A stretch of DNA of 64,000 nt from RGIG250 sp964540025 (GTDB lineage Bacteria > Bacillota > Negativicutes > Selenomonadales > Selenomonadaceae), in the NCBI GenBank assembly GCA_964540025.1, contig CAZIKQ010000002.1, positions 60,557 through 124,556 of the forward strand, read 5' to 3'. Made by a program: the position numbers and the translations under genes. The notes beneath the pieces were generated by a model. It ran no database searches. It was not told the DNA's origin and saw nothing but the letters and a program-made list of their open reading frames with translations. Positions 40,691-50,360 of the stretch are shown piece by piece (position 1 is the first letter of the stretch; every line of letters starts with the position of its first letter).

Positions 40691-41315
40691 AATTGTTGTA
40701 GTCGGGATCGGTCCGGGAAATCCTGATTTTGTTTTACCAGCAGGCAGAAAAGCTATTGACTCCGCCAGAGTATTGGTGGGAGGAAAACGAGCGCTTGACG
40801 ACTTTTCCAGCGGAAGCTCTGAACAGGTGATATTTCCAATCAGAGCAGATATTAGAGCAGTTTTGGATTTCATCCGTGCAAGCCTGGATAAAAGTGATGT
40901 CGTTGCAATGGTATCAGGGGATCCAGGGTATTTTTCCCTGCTTGATGCGATCCTGCGAGAGTTTCCAAGGGATATTATTAAGGTTATTCCGGGTATAAGC
41001 TCGGTACAGTACGCTTTTGCAAGATTGTCACTGCCATGGCATGAAGCGGAATTCATAAGCTTTCACGGCAGAACCCCCGATAAGGCAAGATTGCAGTATA
41101 AAAAAGGGCGCATACTCGGATTCATTACTGATACAAAGCAAAATTCCCATACTATTCCTGAGCTGCTCATAAGTCTCGGGTGGCCGGAAAATTCATACCT
41201 CGCTGTTGCATCAAGATTATCGTACAGCGATGAATATATTGTTGAAACGACTTTGAGTAAGGCACCAGAAACCGTATTACAGACACATTGCGTATTGGTG
41301 GTGAAGGCAGAATGA
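40680..41315 (+). CDS. cbiE: Cobalt-precorrin-7 C5-methyltransferase CbiE
   Basis: Methylates C5 (with CbiT completing C15 methylation and decarboxylation). 211 residues, precorrin methylase fold: glycine motif VVGIGPGNPDFV at the N-terminus, VSGDPGYFSLLDAI, VIPGISSVQYAFARL. In many bacteria it is fused to CbiT (CobL); here they are separate genes overlapping by ATGA. Start is ATG 40680 or the next codon, inside the cbiD end. Confidence 0.93.
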   Translation: MMHKIVVVGIGPGNPDFVLPAGRKAIDSARVLVGGKRALDDFSSGSSEQVIFPIRADIRAVLDFIRASLDKSDVVAMVSGDPGYFSLLDAILREFPRDIIKVIPGISSVQYAFARLSLPWHEAEFISFHGRTPDKARLQYKKGRILGFITDTKQNSHTIPELLISLGWPENSYLAVASRLSYSDEYIVETTLSKAPETVLQTHCVLVVKAE

Positions 41316-41893
41316 TTTATTGTGGAATTGAGGATAGTGAGTTTATTCGCGGCAAGATTCCAATGACAAAACAGGAAGTCCGGATTCTTACCCTGATAAA
41401 GGCGCGGATTTCACCCACTGATGTTGTTTACGACATCGGCGCAGGGACAGGCTCAATATCAATCGAAGCTGCCAGAATCGCTGACGAAGGCAAAGTTTAT
41501 GCCGTAGAAAGGAATCCGGAAGGAATATCCCTTATACGAGAAAACATGAATAAGTTTCAGGTTGATAATGTGGAGATTGTTTCGGGAGAAGCTCCAGGGG
41601 CATTGGCGGGGCTGCCAGGCTGCGATGCAGCTATAATAGGTGGCAGCGGCCGTAATCTTGAAGGTATTTTGGATATTGTCCACGAGCGGTTGAAGGTTGG
41701 CGGAAGAGTTATTCTAAATTGTATTACCATCCAGACAATTGCTTCTTGTCTGGAATACTTGAGAAGCCATTATACAGAATTCGATTATGAAGCGATTCAG
41801 GTTCAGGTCAACCGGCTGAAGGCAGTAGGGCCATATGATATGGCTGATGCTGTCAATCCAATATATATAGTCACTGCAATAAAAAAAGCATAA
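41312..41893 (+). CDS. cbiT: Cobalt-precorrin-6B C15-methyltransferase (decarboxylating) CbiT
   Basis: 193 residues, class I SAM methyltransferase: a GIEDSEFIRGKIPMTKQEVR N-terminal motif, the SAM loop VVYDIGAGTGSISIEAA near residue 40 and AIIGGSGRNLEGIL. Methylates C15 and removes the C12 acetate carboxyl. ATG 41312 overlaps the cbiE stop (ATGA); an upstream in-frame start would extend deep into cbiE and is not needed. Confidence 0.93.
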   Translation: MIYCGIEDSEFIRGKIPMTKQEVRILTLIKARISPTDVVYDIGAGTGSISIEAARIADEGKVYAVERNPEGISLIRENMNKFQVDNVEIVSGEAPGALAGLPGCDAAIIGGSGRNLEGILDIVHERLKVGGRVILNCITIQTIASCLEYLRSHYTEFDYEAIQVQVNRLKAVGPYDMADAVNPIYIVTAIKKA

Positions 41894-41945
41894 TACGGTG
41901 CTGCTCATGTATGCTGTTGAACCGACACAATTAGGAGGAAAAAAT

Positions 41946-42707
41946 ATGCTCGTATCGATTGTTGGCGCCGGTCCTGGCGACCCGGAACTCATTACTGTAA
42001 AAGGTCAAAATTTACTGAAGCGCGCAGATGTTATCATCTATGCAGGCTCCTTGGTAAATCCATCGTTGCTTGAATTTGCCAAAAACGGCTGTGCAGTTTT
42101 TAATTCCGCATCGATGACGCTTCCGGAGGTTATTGACATAATAGTAAAGGCGGTTGCTGAAGGAAAGCGGGTTGTCCGCCTTCACACCGGCGACCCGGCT
42201 ATTTATGGCGCTATTCAGGAGCAAATGGATGAGTTGAAAAAGCATAATATTGATTATGAAGTTATCCCTGGTGTCAGTTCATTTCTGGCAACAGCAGCCG
42301 CTTTGAAACAGGAATATACGCTTCCTGGCGTATCCCAGACTGTAATAATTACCCGCAATGAGGGCCGCACACCGGTTCCTTCCCGGGAAAATCTCCGTTC
42401 TTTGGCTGCCCATCAGTCTACAATGTGTATTTTCCTTAGCGTACATATGCTTCAGCAGGTTGTTGAAGAATTGATTTCCGGTGGATATGACAAGACAACT
42501 CCTATTGCAATTGTACAGAAGGCGTCTTGGCCTGAGCAGAAAATTGTTCGGGCTACGCTTGAGACAATTTGTGAAGAGATAAAGGATAAGGATATTTCCC
42601 GCACCGCAATGATCGTCGTCAGCAAAGTTCTTGATAACGATTATGAGCTTTCCCGTCTTTACGCCCCTGATTTTAGTCACGGTTACCGCAAGGGCAATGA
42701 AGCATGA
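41946..42707 (+). CDS. cbiF: Cobalt-precorrin-4 C11-methyltransferase CbiF
   Basis: 253 residues, precorrin methylase fold: IVGAGPGDPELITVKG, the ADVIIYAGSLVNP segment diagnostic of CbiF/CobM, RLHTGDPAIYGAIQEQ, VIPGVSSFLATAAAL. Methylates C11. TAGGAGG precedes ATG 41946. The 52-bp gap to cbiT is the largest in this part of the operon and holds no structure I recognise. Stop overlaps cbiG by 4 bp. Confidence 0.94.
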   Translation: MLVSIVGAGPGDPELITVKGQNLLKRADVIIYAGSLVNPSLLEFAKNGCAVFNSASMTLPEVIDIIVKAVAEGKRVVRLHTGDPAIYGAIQEQMDELKKHNIDYEVIPGVSSFLATAAALKQEYTLPGVSQTVIITRNEGRTPVPSRENLRSLAAHQSTMCIFLSVHMLQQVVEELISGGYDKTTPIAIVQKASWPEQKIVRATLETICEEIKDKDISRTAMIVVSKVLDNDYELSRLYAPDFSHGYRKGNEA

Positions 42708-43762
42708 GATGTGCTGCCTTTACAGTCACTGCTCACGGAATTGAGTTAGCGGAGAAGCTGAGAGCGGCGGGAATCGGCTCCGTTGATGTTTTTGTAAAGG
42801 AGGGAAAGCCGGCTCCTGATGATGCAAAGCATTACAGCCGCCTCGCTGATGTGGTTGGTGACGCCTTTTCCCGCTATGATGCCCTGATTTTTTTCTCCGC
42901 AATAGGGATTGCAGTCAGATTGATTGCTCCGCATTTGCAAAGCAAACTGCTTGATCCAGCCGTCATCGTTGTCGATGATCGAGCAAGATATGCCATCAGT
43001 CTTTTGTCAGGTCATGTTGGCGGAGCTAATGCATTGACATATCAAATAGCCGAAGCATTGAAAGCACAGCCCGTCGTTACGACAGCGACAGACGTAAATG
43101 AGCTGGTGGCTCCTGATATTATAGCCACAGAGCTTGGCTTGAAGCCACATCCGAAATCTATGATTGAACGGATAAATTCAAGCCTGTTGGCCCATAGACC
43201 GATTTATTATTACATAGATAAATCATTCACCCGGGCTGAATTTTTTCGGCAGAAGCTGGGTGAACGGGGAATTGGCTCTGAACTCGTGACAGTTGATGAA
43301 GCTGTTTCTACAAAAGAGTTAGGGGTTTTTATTACACCGAAAGCACTGCCTGTATGTGAAAAACTGATGTATCTTCATCCGCGCAGGCTTATTGCCGGTA
43401 TTGGTTGTAGAAGAGGTGTTCCTGAAGAAGAAATTAAAAGCGCGCTGTCGGCTGCCTGTGAACTGATCGGACAGGAGATTTCTGCCGTTTCCCTTATTGC
43501 CAGCACCATTGTGAAGGCTGATGAGGAAGGAATACTGGCACTAGCGGACCATTTGCAAATACCAATCAGATTTTTCAAGAATGAGGAGCTGGAAAGAAAA
43601 ATTGAAGAATATGATTTGGACCAGTCTGATTTTGTTAAAAGTAAAATCGGCGTAGGAAATGTGTGTGGCGCCGCGGCTATTTCCTGTGTAGAGCGGGGAG
43701 TTTTTGCGCTGGAAAAAACAAAGTTTAAGAAAGTGACGGTGGCATTGGTATGGGAAAAATAA
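42704..43762 (+). CDS. cbiG: Cobalt-precorrin-5A hydrolase CbiG
   Basis: Opens the delta-lactone and releases the C20 fragment as acetaldehyde, the ring-contraction step unique to the anaerobic route. 352 residues: N-terminal domain with FFSAIGIAVRLIAPHL and LLSGHVGGANALT; C-terminal CbiG domain starting LIAGIGCRRGVPEEEI. ATG 42704 overlaps the cbiF stop; the 3' end overlaps cbiH by 13 bp. Confidence 0.94.
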   Translation: MRCAAFTVTAHGIELAEKLRAAGIGSVDVFVKEGKPAPDDAKHYSRLADVVGDAFSRYDALIFFSAIGIAVRLIAPHLQSKLLDPAVIVVDDRARYAISLLSGHVGGANALTYQIAEALKAQPVVTTATDVNELVAPDIIATELGLKPHPKSMIERINSSLLAHRPIYYYIDKSFTRAEFFRQKLGERGIGSELVTVDEAVSTKELGVFITPKALPVCEKLMYLHPRRLIAGIGCRRGVPEEEIKSALSAACELIGQEISAVSLIASTIVKADEEGILALADHLQIPIRFFKNEELERKIEEYDLDQSDFVKSKIGVGNVCGAAAISCVERGVFALEKTKFKKVTVALVWEK

Positions 43763-44487
43763 CTGTTATCGGTATTGGACCGGGCAGCTATGATAATTTA
43801 ACTCCGGAGGCAAGGGAAGCCATAGTTTCTGCTGAGGTTGTGGCAGGCTACAAGCCATATATTAAACTGATCGAGGATCTGGTTGGAGGCAAGGAAATCA
43901 TCGGTAACGGAATGATGCAGGAGGTGGATCGGTGCCGCTTGGCTGTCGAATCAGCCTGTAAAGGGAAGAACACCATTGTAGTATCTTCCGGTGATTCCGG
44001 TGTCTACGGGATGGCGGGTCTTGTTCTTGAAATCATTCTTAAGATGGCGAAAGAGGATAGACCTGAGGTAAAGATCATTGCAGGCTTGTCTGCGGTATAT
44101 GCCTCGGCCGCTATTCTCGGGGCCCCCTTGATGCACGATTTTGCGATAATCAGCCTCAGTAACCGATTGACTCCTCTCGAGCTTATTATGAAGAGAGTGG
44201 AACTTGCCGCTCAGGGTGATTTTGTAATCGCTTTCTACAATCCAAAGAGCAAGAGCCGTTCTACTCATATTGAAGAAGCGCAAAAGATCCTCCTCAAGTA
44301 CAAATCTCCGGACACACCCGTTGGGATTGTAAACAACGCTACCAGAGCAAATCAAACCAAAGTGATTTCTACTCTGAAGGACTTTACAAAAGAGGATATA
44401 AATATGTTCTCAATGGTCATCATCGGCAATTCACAGACCTTCGTTCAGGACGGTTTTATGGTTACACCTCGCGGGTACAACGTATGA
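43750..44487 (+). CDS. cbiH: Cobalt-precorrin-3 C17-methyltransferase CbiH
   Basis: 245 residues, precorrin methylase fold: VIGIGPGSYDNLTPEA, VSSGDSGVYGMAGL, IIAGLSAVYASAAILGAPL and GIVNNATRANQ typical of CobJ/CbiH. Methylates C17 and drives ring contraction to the lactone. ATG 43750 lies inside cbiG; the stop overlaps the cbiJ start by 4 bp. Confidence 0.94.
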   Translation: MGKITVIGIGPGSYDNLTPEAREAIVSAEVVAGYKPYIKLIEDLVGGKEIIGNGMMQEVDRCRLAVESACKGKNTIVVSSGDSGVYGMAGLVLEIILKMAKEDRPEVKIIAGLSAVYASAAILGAPLMHDFAIISLSNRLTPLELIMKRVELAAQGDFVIAFYNPKSKSRSTHIEEAQKILLKYKSPDTPVGIVNNATRANQTKVISTLKDFTKEDINMFSMVIIGNSQTFVQDGFMVTPRGYNV

Positions 44488-45260
44488 TATTCGTAGCTGC
44501 TGGCACTCGGGACGGCCGAGAGCTTGCCGGTCTTCTCCTGAGTAATGGTTACCCGGTTACCGCTTCTGTTGTAAGCAGATATGGAAGCGAGCTGTTGTCC
44601 AGGTACCCGGGCATGAAGATAAATGATAAGCCTCTTGATGAAAGAGGTTTATCGGAATACATTGAGAAATACGATATTAAAGTGTTTGTCGATGCAAGTC
44701 ATCCCTACGCGGCAAATGTGTCACAAAATGCCATGAATGCCTGCAAAAAGGCGAGAGTGCCGTATATCCGCTACGAAAGACCGGCAACGCCAATAAATTG
44801 TAAAAATCTTTCTGTGGTAGAAAATTATGAACAGGCGGCCGAAAAGGCGGCTGGACTGGGGAAGACAATATTTCTTACTACCGGTAGCCGGAATATACAG
44901 CAATTTATCTGTTCACCCTGCTTGTCCGGGCACAGAATTGTCGCCAGAATTTTACCAACGGCAGCTGTAATAGAGGAAGTTACGTCTTTAGGATTATCGC
45001 CAAAAGACATAGTTGCCCTGCAAGGGCCGTTCAGCCGTGAGTTTAACCGTGAGATGTTCCGTCAGTATGGCGCTGATGTAATCATAACAAAAAACAGCGG
45101 CAGTATCGGTGGTACTGATACTAAATTCAGCGCGGCTGATGATTTGGATTTACCGGTGATACTCGTTGACAAACCGGCGATCAAATATGAAAATTTAGCC
45201 GTAGACTTTGAGACTGTCATTGAGTTTGTGGCTGGGAATATGAATTTAAGAGGTGAATAA
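44484..45260 (+). CDS. cbiJ: Cobalt-precorrin-6A reductase CbiJ
   Basis: NAD(P)H-dependent reduction of the corrin macrocycle. 258 residues with AAGTRDGRELAGLLL at the N-terminus, VDASHPYAANVSQNA, FLTTGSRNI and ALQGPFSREFN, all CbiJ/CobK signatures. ATG 44484 overlaps the cbiH stop. cbiC follows 1 bp after its stop. Confidence 0.93.
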   Translation: MIFVAAGTRDGRELAGLLLSNGYPVTASVVSRYGSELLSRYPGMKINDKPLDERGLSEYIEKYDIKVFVDASHPYAANVSQNAMNACKKARVPYIRYERPATPINCKNLSVVENYEQAAEKAAGLGKTIFLTTGSRNIQQFICSPCLSGHRIVARILPTAAVIEEVTSLGLSPKDIVALQGPFSREFNREMFRQYGADVIITKNSGSIGGTDTKFSAADDLDLPVILVDKPAIKYENLAVDFETVIEFVAGNMNLRGE

Positions 45261-45261
45261 C

Positions 45262-45894
45262 ATGGACTTTATTAAACAACCAATGGAAATAGAAAACAAG
45301 AGCATGGACATTATTGCTCCTTACCTTGCCGACCTGAATCTCAACGAAGCAGAGACCAAGGTATATTCCCGCATGATACACGCTTCCGGTGACGTTAGCT
45401 ATGCGGAAGTTATCAGAATTAGTCCTGATGCTATCGAAGCAACGAAAGCCGCGTTGCTTCGAGGGGCCAATATCTATACTGATGTTGAGATGGTCCGCAC
45501 CGGAATCCACAAACCGTCTTTTAATCGATACGGAGGAAAGATAGAATGTCGGATTTCAGATCCGGAAATTGCTGAAAAAGCAAAGAGGGAAGGAACAACA
45601 AGGGCAATGGCGGCAATGCGTCATTTTGGCAAGGCGCTTGATGGGGCTATAGTTGCTATCGGCAATGCTCCTACAGCCCTTTTTGAAGTACTGAGAATGG
45701 CTCGTGAGGAAAACATCAGACCTGCTGTCATCATTGGTATCCCGGTTGGTTTTGTCGGTGCTGCCGATTCGAAGGCAGAGCTGGCTGAATTCGGCGAAAT
45801 CCCCTATGTTACGGTGGAAGGAACAAAGGGAGGAAGCCCTATCGCCGCGTCTGTTATCAATGCTATTCTTTATCTGATTGATAATCGTCGGTGA
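45262..45894 (+). CDS. cbiC: Cobalt-precorrin-8 methylmutase CbiC
   Basis: Moves a methyl group from C11 to C12, giving cobyrinate. 210 residues; MIHASGDVSYAEVI contains the catalytic His, with GNAPTALFEVL, GIPVGFVGAADSK and GTKGGSPIAA following. ATG 45262 is chosen for AGAGGTG about 7 nt upstream; an in-frame GTG at 45253 overlaps this SD. Confidence 0.95.
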   Translation: MDFIKQPMEIENKSMDIIAPYLADLNLNEAETKVYSRMIHASGDVSYAEVIRISPDAIEATKAALLRGANIYTDVEMVRTGIHKPSFNRYGGKIECRISDPEIAEKAKREGTTRAMAAMRHFGKALDGAIVAIGNAPTALFEVLRMAREENIRPAVIIGIPVGFVGAADSKAELAEFGEIPYVTVEGTKGGSPIAASVINAILYLIDNRR

Positions 45895-47291
45895 TCACCA
45901 TGAAGCAGCGTATTCCTCGGATAGTTATAGCGGCCACGCAAAGTGGTTCTGGAAAAACGACAATAGTTACAGGCCTCCTTGCAGCATTAAAGGAGAACGG
46001 TTTGAAGGTCCAATCCTATAAGGTTGGACCTGATTACATTGACCCCGGTTACCACGAAATAGCTTCCGGCCGTCCGGGTCATAATCTGGATACCTGGCTC
46101 GTAACCGAGGAAAGGCTGGCAGAAATATTTGCCAGAACAGCAAATAATGCTGATATAGCTATTATAGAGGGCGTGATGGGACTTTATGATGGTGGCAGGA
46201 ATGGCATAAGCAGCACTGCCTCTGTTGCAAAATTACTGGATGCCCCGGTGCTTTTGGTAATTAACGCAAAATCTATGGGAGAATCAGCGGCGGCACTAGC
46301 CTTTGGCTTCAAGCAGTACGATCCGACAGTTAATATTGCCGGGGTTATCCTCAATCGGCTTGGTTCTCCTACTCATCGCCAGATGATCGAGGAGGCGCTG
46401 GAGAAGCTCGATATCCCTGTTTACGGCGCTGTTTCCAGAAACGATAAAATGAATATGCCGGAGCGTCATTTAGGTCTTGTTCCGGTACAGGAAAACAACT
46501 CTGAAGCAGAAGTTGTTGCCGAAATTGGACGGACAGTCGGCTCGTCAGTTGATATCGAGGCAATAATCAGATTGGCAAAGGAAGCCTCTGAGTTGGAGAT
46601 TACCGAAAGGTATGCTCTTCCAGTTGAACGAAAGGTCCGGATCGCTGTTGCCAGAGACGATGCTTTTACATTTTATTATCCTGAAAGCATCTATCAGCTC
46701 GAAATGGCCGGAGCTGAAATACTCCCCTTTAGTCCTCTCAGCGATGATGCGCTGCCTGAGGCAGATGGGCTCATTCTTGGCGGAGGATTTCCGGAAATGT
46801 TTGCCGCTCAGCTGTACGCCAATGAAACTATGCGCGATTCCATAAGCCGCGCGGCTGACAGTGGAATGCCCATTTATGCAGAGTGCGGCGGGTTTATGTA
46901 TCTCATGAGGGAAATGGTTGATTTTGATGGAAATCATTTTCCGATGACGGGCATTGTTCCCGGCTCGGTAGAAATGAACAAAAAACTACAGACTGTAGGC
47001 TATGTTGAAGCAACGATGGCAAGGGATACAGTTCTGGGGAAAAAGGGAACTGTCCTACATGGTCATGAATTTCATTTTTCTTCTGAATTTGTTCCGGAAA
47101 ATATAGATCCCAAAGAGTACCCCCGAGCCTTTACATTTCAACGCATGAGGAATATTCCTCCATATATGGCAGGATATGCGCAGGGAAATATATTGGGATC
47201 GTATCTGCACATTCATTTTGCCGGATGTCCTGATGCAGCTGAATATTTTGTAAAAAAATGTCTGGAATATCGTTGTCAACAGGAGAAATAA
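45891..47291 (+). CDS. cbiA: Cobyrinate a,c-diamide synthase CbiA
   Basis: ATP- and glutamine-dependent amidation of the a and c side chains. 466 residues: N-terminal dethiobiotin-synthetase-like domain with AATQSGSGKTTIVTG (P-loop) and KVGPDYIDPGYH; C-terminal class I amidotransferase-like domain with LILGGGFPEMFA and nucleophilic Cys in YAECGGFMYLM. The start is uncertain: GTG 45891 overlaps the cbiC stop (GTGA), ATG 45900 is the alternative; neither has a clear SD. Confidence 0.94.
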   Translation: MITMKQRIPRIVIAATQSGSGKTTIVTGLLAALKENGLKVQSYKVGPDYIDPGYHEIASGRPGHNLDTWLVTEERLAEIFARTANNADIAIIEGVMGLYDGGRNGISSTASVAKLLDAPVLLVINAKSMGESAAALAFGFKQYDPTVNIAGVILNRLGSPTHRQMIEEALEKLDIPVYGAVSRNDKMNMPERHLGLVPVQENNSEAEVVAEIGRTVGSSVDIEAIIRLAKEASELEITERYALPVERKVRIAVARDDAFTFYYPESIYQLEMAGAEILPFSPLSDDALPEADGLILGGGFPEMFAAQLYANETMRDSISRAADSGMPIYAECGGFMYLMREMVDFDGNHFPMTGIVPGSVEMNKKLQTVGYVEATMARDTVLGKKGTVLHGHEFHFSSEFVPENIDPKEYPRAFTFQRMRNIPPYMAGYAQGNILGSYLHIHFAGCPDAAEYFVKKCLEYRCQQEK

Positions 47292-47292
47292 A

Positions 47293-47859
47293 GTGGGAAA
47301 AATTGTTCTTGTTACCGGGGGTTCCCGAAGTGGAAAGAGCGCCTTCGCCGAGGAATACATCAAGAAGCTCTTTGAACAGGGGGAAAAAGTCGGTTATGTA
47401 GCAACCTCCCAGATTTTTGATGACGAGATGAAATTCAGGATAAAACTTCATCAGGAACGCCGCCCTGCCGCCTGGACAACGTATGAAGCCCCTTACGATG
47501 CGCACATGGCTTTGGAGCAGGCGTCAAAAGAGGGCTGTACAGCGATTCTTTTTGACTGCGTTACTATATATATGAGTAATCTCCTCTGTTCCGTGGAATC
47601 AATTGATGACTCTGAAAAAAATTACGCGCTGGCCAATGAAAAGGTAAATAAATTGATAGAGGCGGCAAGAGATAACAAAGGCACAACAGTTTTTGTCACG
47701 AATGAAGTAGGGGCCGGTATTGTACCGGAGAATAAATTGGCCCGGGAATATCGTGATATTGCCGGTCTTGCCAACCAATGGCTGGCAAAAGAGGCGGACG
47801 AGGCATATTTCGTTGTATGTGGCATACCGGTAAATCTTAAAGCAATTTCAAATGAATAA
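47293..47859 (+). CDS. cobU: Adenosylcobinamide kinase / adenosylcobinamide-phosphate guanylyltransferase
   Basis: Phosphorylates then guanylylates adenosylcobinamide for nucleotide loop assembly. 188 residues; P-loop VTGGSRSGKSAFAE, the guanylylated-His region HQERRPAAWTTYE, LFDCVTIYMSNLL and TNEVGAGIVPENKLAREYRD. GTG 47293 with AGGAG upstream. Confidence 0.95.
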   Translation: MGKIVLVTGGSRSGKSAFAEEYIKKLFEQGEKVGYVATSQIFDDEMKFRIKLHQERRPAAWTTYEAPYDAHMALEQASKEGCTAILFDCVTIYMSNLLCSVESIDDSEKNYALANEKVNKLIEAARDNKGTTVFVTNEVGAGIVPENKLAREYRDIAGLANQWLAKEADEAYFVVCGIPVNLKAISNE

Positions 47860-47877
47860 TTAGGGAAGAGGTATAAC

Positions 47878-49413
47878 ATGACACAGTATATTATGCTTCA
47901 GGGAACAAGCTCAAATGTGGGAAAAAGTATATTGGCAACCGCTCTCTGCCGCATTTTCCTTCAGGATGGCCGTCATGTTGCGCCCTTCAAAGCGCAGAAT
48001 ATGGCGCTTAATTCCTATGTTACGAAAGACGGCAAGGAAATGGGCCGGGCTCAGGTAGCTCAGGCCGAGGCCGCCGGACTTGATCCTGATGTGGATATGA
48101 ATCCCGTTCTGTTGAAACCGACGGGAAATGCTTCTTCTCAGGTTGTGTTGCTTGGCAGACCGATTGGTAATATGTCTGCCAGAGATTATCATAAGGGCTA
48201 TTCAACAAAGTTGTTTGGTGAAGTTAAAGCAGCTTTGGCACGGTTGGAAGAAAAGTACGATACCATTGTCATTGAAGGCGCGGGAAGTCCGGCCGAAGTA
48301 AATTTGAAAGCCAATGACATTGTTAATATGGCAGTTGCCCGTTATCTTCATGCTCCGGTTCTGCTTATTGCCGATATAGACAGAGGCGGCGCGCTGGCCT
48401 CCCTGGTGGGAACGCTTGAATTATTGACTCCTGAAGAAAGGGATTTGGTAAAGGGGCTCATCATAAATAAATTCCGTGGCGATGTCACATTGCTCCAGCC
48501 GGCGGTGGAATTCCTTGAAGAAAAAACCGGAAAGCCTGTTTTGGGCATTATTCCTCACGTCGTTCATTTAGGGATTGATGATGAGGATTCTGTTGCTCTG
48601 GAAACAAAGGGAATTGATGAAAAAAAAGCCGATATAAAGATCGCTGTCATAAAGACGCCGAAGATTTCAAACTTTACGGATTTTGAATGTCTTTCAGGCG
48701 AAGAAGACGTATCCGTATCATATATTGACCGGCCTGAGGAAATAGATAAGCTCGGCAAGATAGATCTGATCATGCTCCCAGGCAGCAAAAACACTACTGA
48801 GGATATGATTTATATACGAAAGTGCGGGCTTGAGGCAAAGATAAAAGAAAAAGTGACTGAAGGCATTCCTTTGATAGGTGTCTGCGGCGGTTATCAAATG
48901 CTGGGCAGGGAAATCAGGGACCCAAATCATACAGAATCGCAGTTTGATGGAACGCCCGGTCTTGGTTTGCTGGATATGGTAACGGACTTCAGCGCGGAGA
49001 AGCTTACTTCTCAGGTAATCGCTGATTGTCATGGTCTCCATTTCCTCGGTCAAACCATAGATGCCTCTGGTCTTCACGGATATGAAATCCATATGGGCGA
49101 AACTGAGTTTACCGGTATGGGAGATGAACATCCTTTGGTAATAACCGAGCGGGCCAATGAAGCTGTTCAGGCGGCTGAAGGAACAGTCCGCGCAGACGGG
49201 CTTGTTTTCGGTACATATATTCACGGGATATTTGATCACGATGAATTCCGCCGTTCCGTAATAAACGCCCTGCGGGTAAAGAAGGGGCTGCCAGCTTTGG
49301 AAAATAAACGCAACGTCTATGCGGAAAAGCAGCGAGCTTATGATAATTTGGCCGGAAAAGTACGGGCTGCTCTTGATATGGATAAACTTTATAAGATTCT
49401 TGGTGAACAATAA
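47878..49413 (+). CDS. cbiP: Cobyric acid synthase CbiP/CobQ
   Basis: Amidates the b, d, e and g side chains of adenosylcobyrinate diamide. 511 residues: LQGTSSNVGKSILATAL (P-loop variant), PFKAQNMALNSYVT, VIEGAGSPAEVNL; C-terminal amidotransferase-like half with Cys in IGVCGGYQMLG and the HGYEIHMGET and GTYIHGIFD His motifs. SD GGGAAGAGG before ATG 47878. cbiB starts directly at the next base after its stop. Confidence 0.95.
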   Translation: MTQYIMLQGTSSNVGKSILATALCRIFLQDGRHVAPFKAQNMALNSYVTKDGKEMGRAQVAQAEAAGLDPDVDMNPVLLKPTGNASSQVVLLGRPIGNMSARDYHKGYSTKLFGEVKAALARLEEKYDTIVIEGAGSPAEVNLKANDIVNMAVARYLHAPVLLIADIDRGGALASLVGTLELLTPEERDLVKGLIINKFRGDVTLLQPAVEFLEEKTGKPVLGIIPHVVHLGIDDEDSVALETKGIDEKKADIKIAVIKTPKISNFTDFECLSGEEDVSVSYIDRPEEIDKLGKIDLIMLPGSKNTTEDMIYIRKCGLEAKIKEKVTEGIPLIGVCGGYQMLGREIRDPNHTESQFDGTPGLGLLDMVTDFSAEKLTSQVIADCHGLHFLGQTIDASGLHGYEIHMGETEFTGMGDEHPLVITERANEAVQAAEGTVRADGLVFGTYIHGIFDHDEFRRSVINALRVKKGLPALENKRNVYAEKQRAYDNLAGKVRAALDMDKLYKILGEQ

Positions 49414-50352
49414 ATGATTACCGGCTGGGCAGCGTTCCTTATTGACTGTCTGATAGGCGATCCCCGCTCTTCAATTCATCCTGTATGCCTGATGGGAAAT
49501 CTTATTTCACTGTTGGAAAAGTTATTTTATAATGAATCTGACAGTGATGCGGTTAAAAGAATTAAGGGCTCAGCCCTGATGGTACTCACGCTCATTATCT
49601 GTACCAGTATAGCTGTTCTTATACAAATGCTGGCTGGCATGTCAGGCATTCCGCATCTTGAGTTTGCCGTTGAGGCTTTCTTCCTCAGTATGGTAATATC
49701 TCCCCGCTCCCTGGCTGAGGCGGGAAGAGAGATAAGGGAATACCTTGAAAACGGCGACCTGGTTAATGCTCGTCTGAAAGTCGGATGGATCGTCGGCCGG
49801 GACACGGATAAGCTTTCAGTTGGCGAATGTACAAGAGCAACGGTTGAGACAATATCAGAAAATATCACTGATGGAATATTGTCTCCATTATTTTACTGGG
49901 CTATTGGCGGGTTGCCTTTGGCCGTTGCCTACAGGGCTGCTAATACCATGGACTCGATGATCGGCTATAAAAACGACAAATATCTTTTCTTTGGACGGAC
50001 GGCAGCTCTTTGCGATGATGTGTGGAACTATATCCCGGCTCGAATTACCGGTATCCTGCTGGTGGCAGCTGCCTGGTTCTGGAGATATGATTACCGAAAT
50101 GCCTGGAAAATGATGCTTCGTGACGCTGACAAGCATCCCAGCCCGAACGGCGGCTATGCCGAGGCGACTGTTGCCGGCGCATTGGGTATCAGACTCGGCG
50201 GATTGAATTATTATTTTGGCAGGCCGTCATTCCGGGCGTATATGGGAGAGCCAATAAACGAATTGGGACCAATTCATATTCGTCAGGCTACGCGCCTGAT
50301 GTACACGGTAACGGTTTTTTTCCTTTTGATTATCACTCTGGTTAAGCTTTGA
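49414..50352 (+). CDS. cbiB: Adenosylcobinamide-phosphate synthase CbiB
   Basis: Membrane protein joining the aminopropanol phosphate arm to cobyrate. 312 residues with several hydrophobic segments; LIDCLIGDPRSSIHPVCLMG at the N-terminus, SENITDGILSPLFYWAIGG, and HPSPNGGYAEATVAGALG. ATG 49414 is adjacent to the cbiP stop. Substrate aminopropanol phosphate is supplied by PduX and CobD further on. Confidence 0.94.
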   Translation: MITGWAAFLIDCLIGDPRSSIHPVCLMGNLISLLEKLFYNESDSDAVKRIKGSALMVLTLIICTSIAVLIQMLAGMSGIPHLEFAVEAFFLSMVISPRSLAEAGREIREYLENGDLVNARLKVGWIVGRDTDKLSVGECTRATVETISENITDGILSPLFYWAIGGLPLAVAYRAANTMDSMIGYKNDKYLFFGRTAALCDDVWNYIPARITGILLVAAAWFWRYDYRNAWKMMLRDADKHPSPNGGYAEATVAGALGIRLGGLNYYFGRPSFRAYMGEPINELGPIHIRQATRLMYTVTVFFLLIITLVKL

Positions 50353-50360
50353 GATTGATT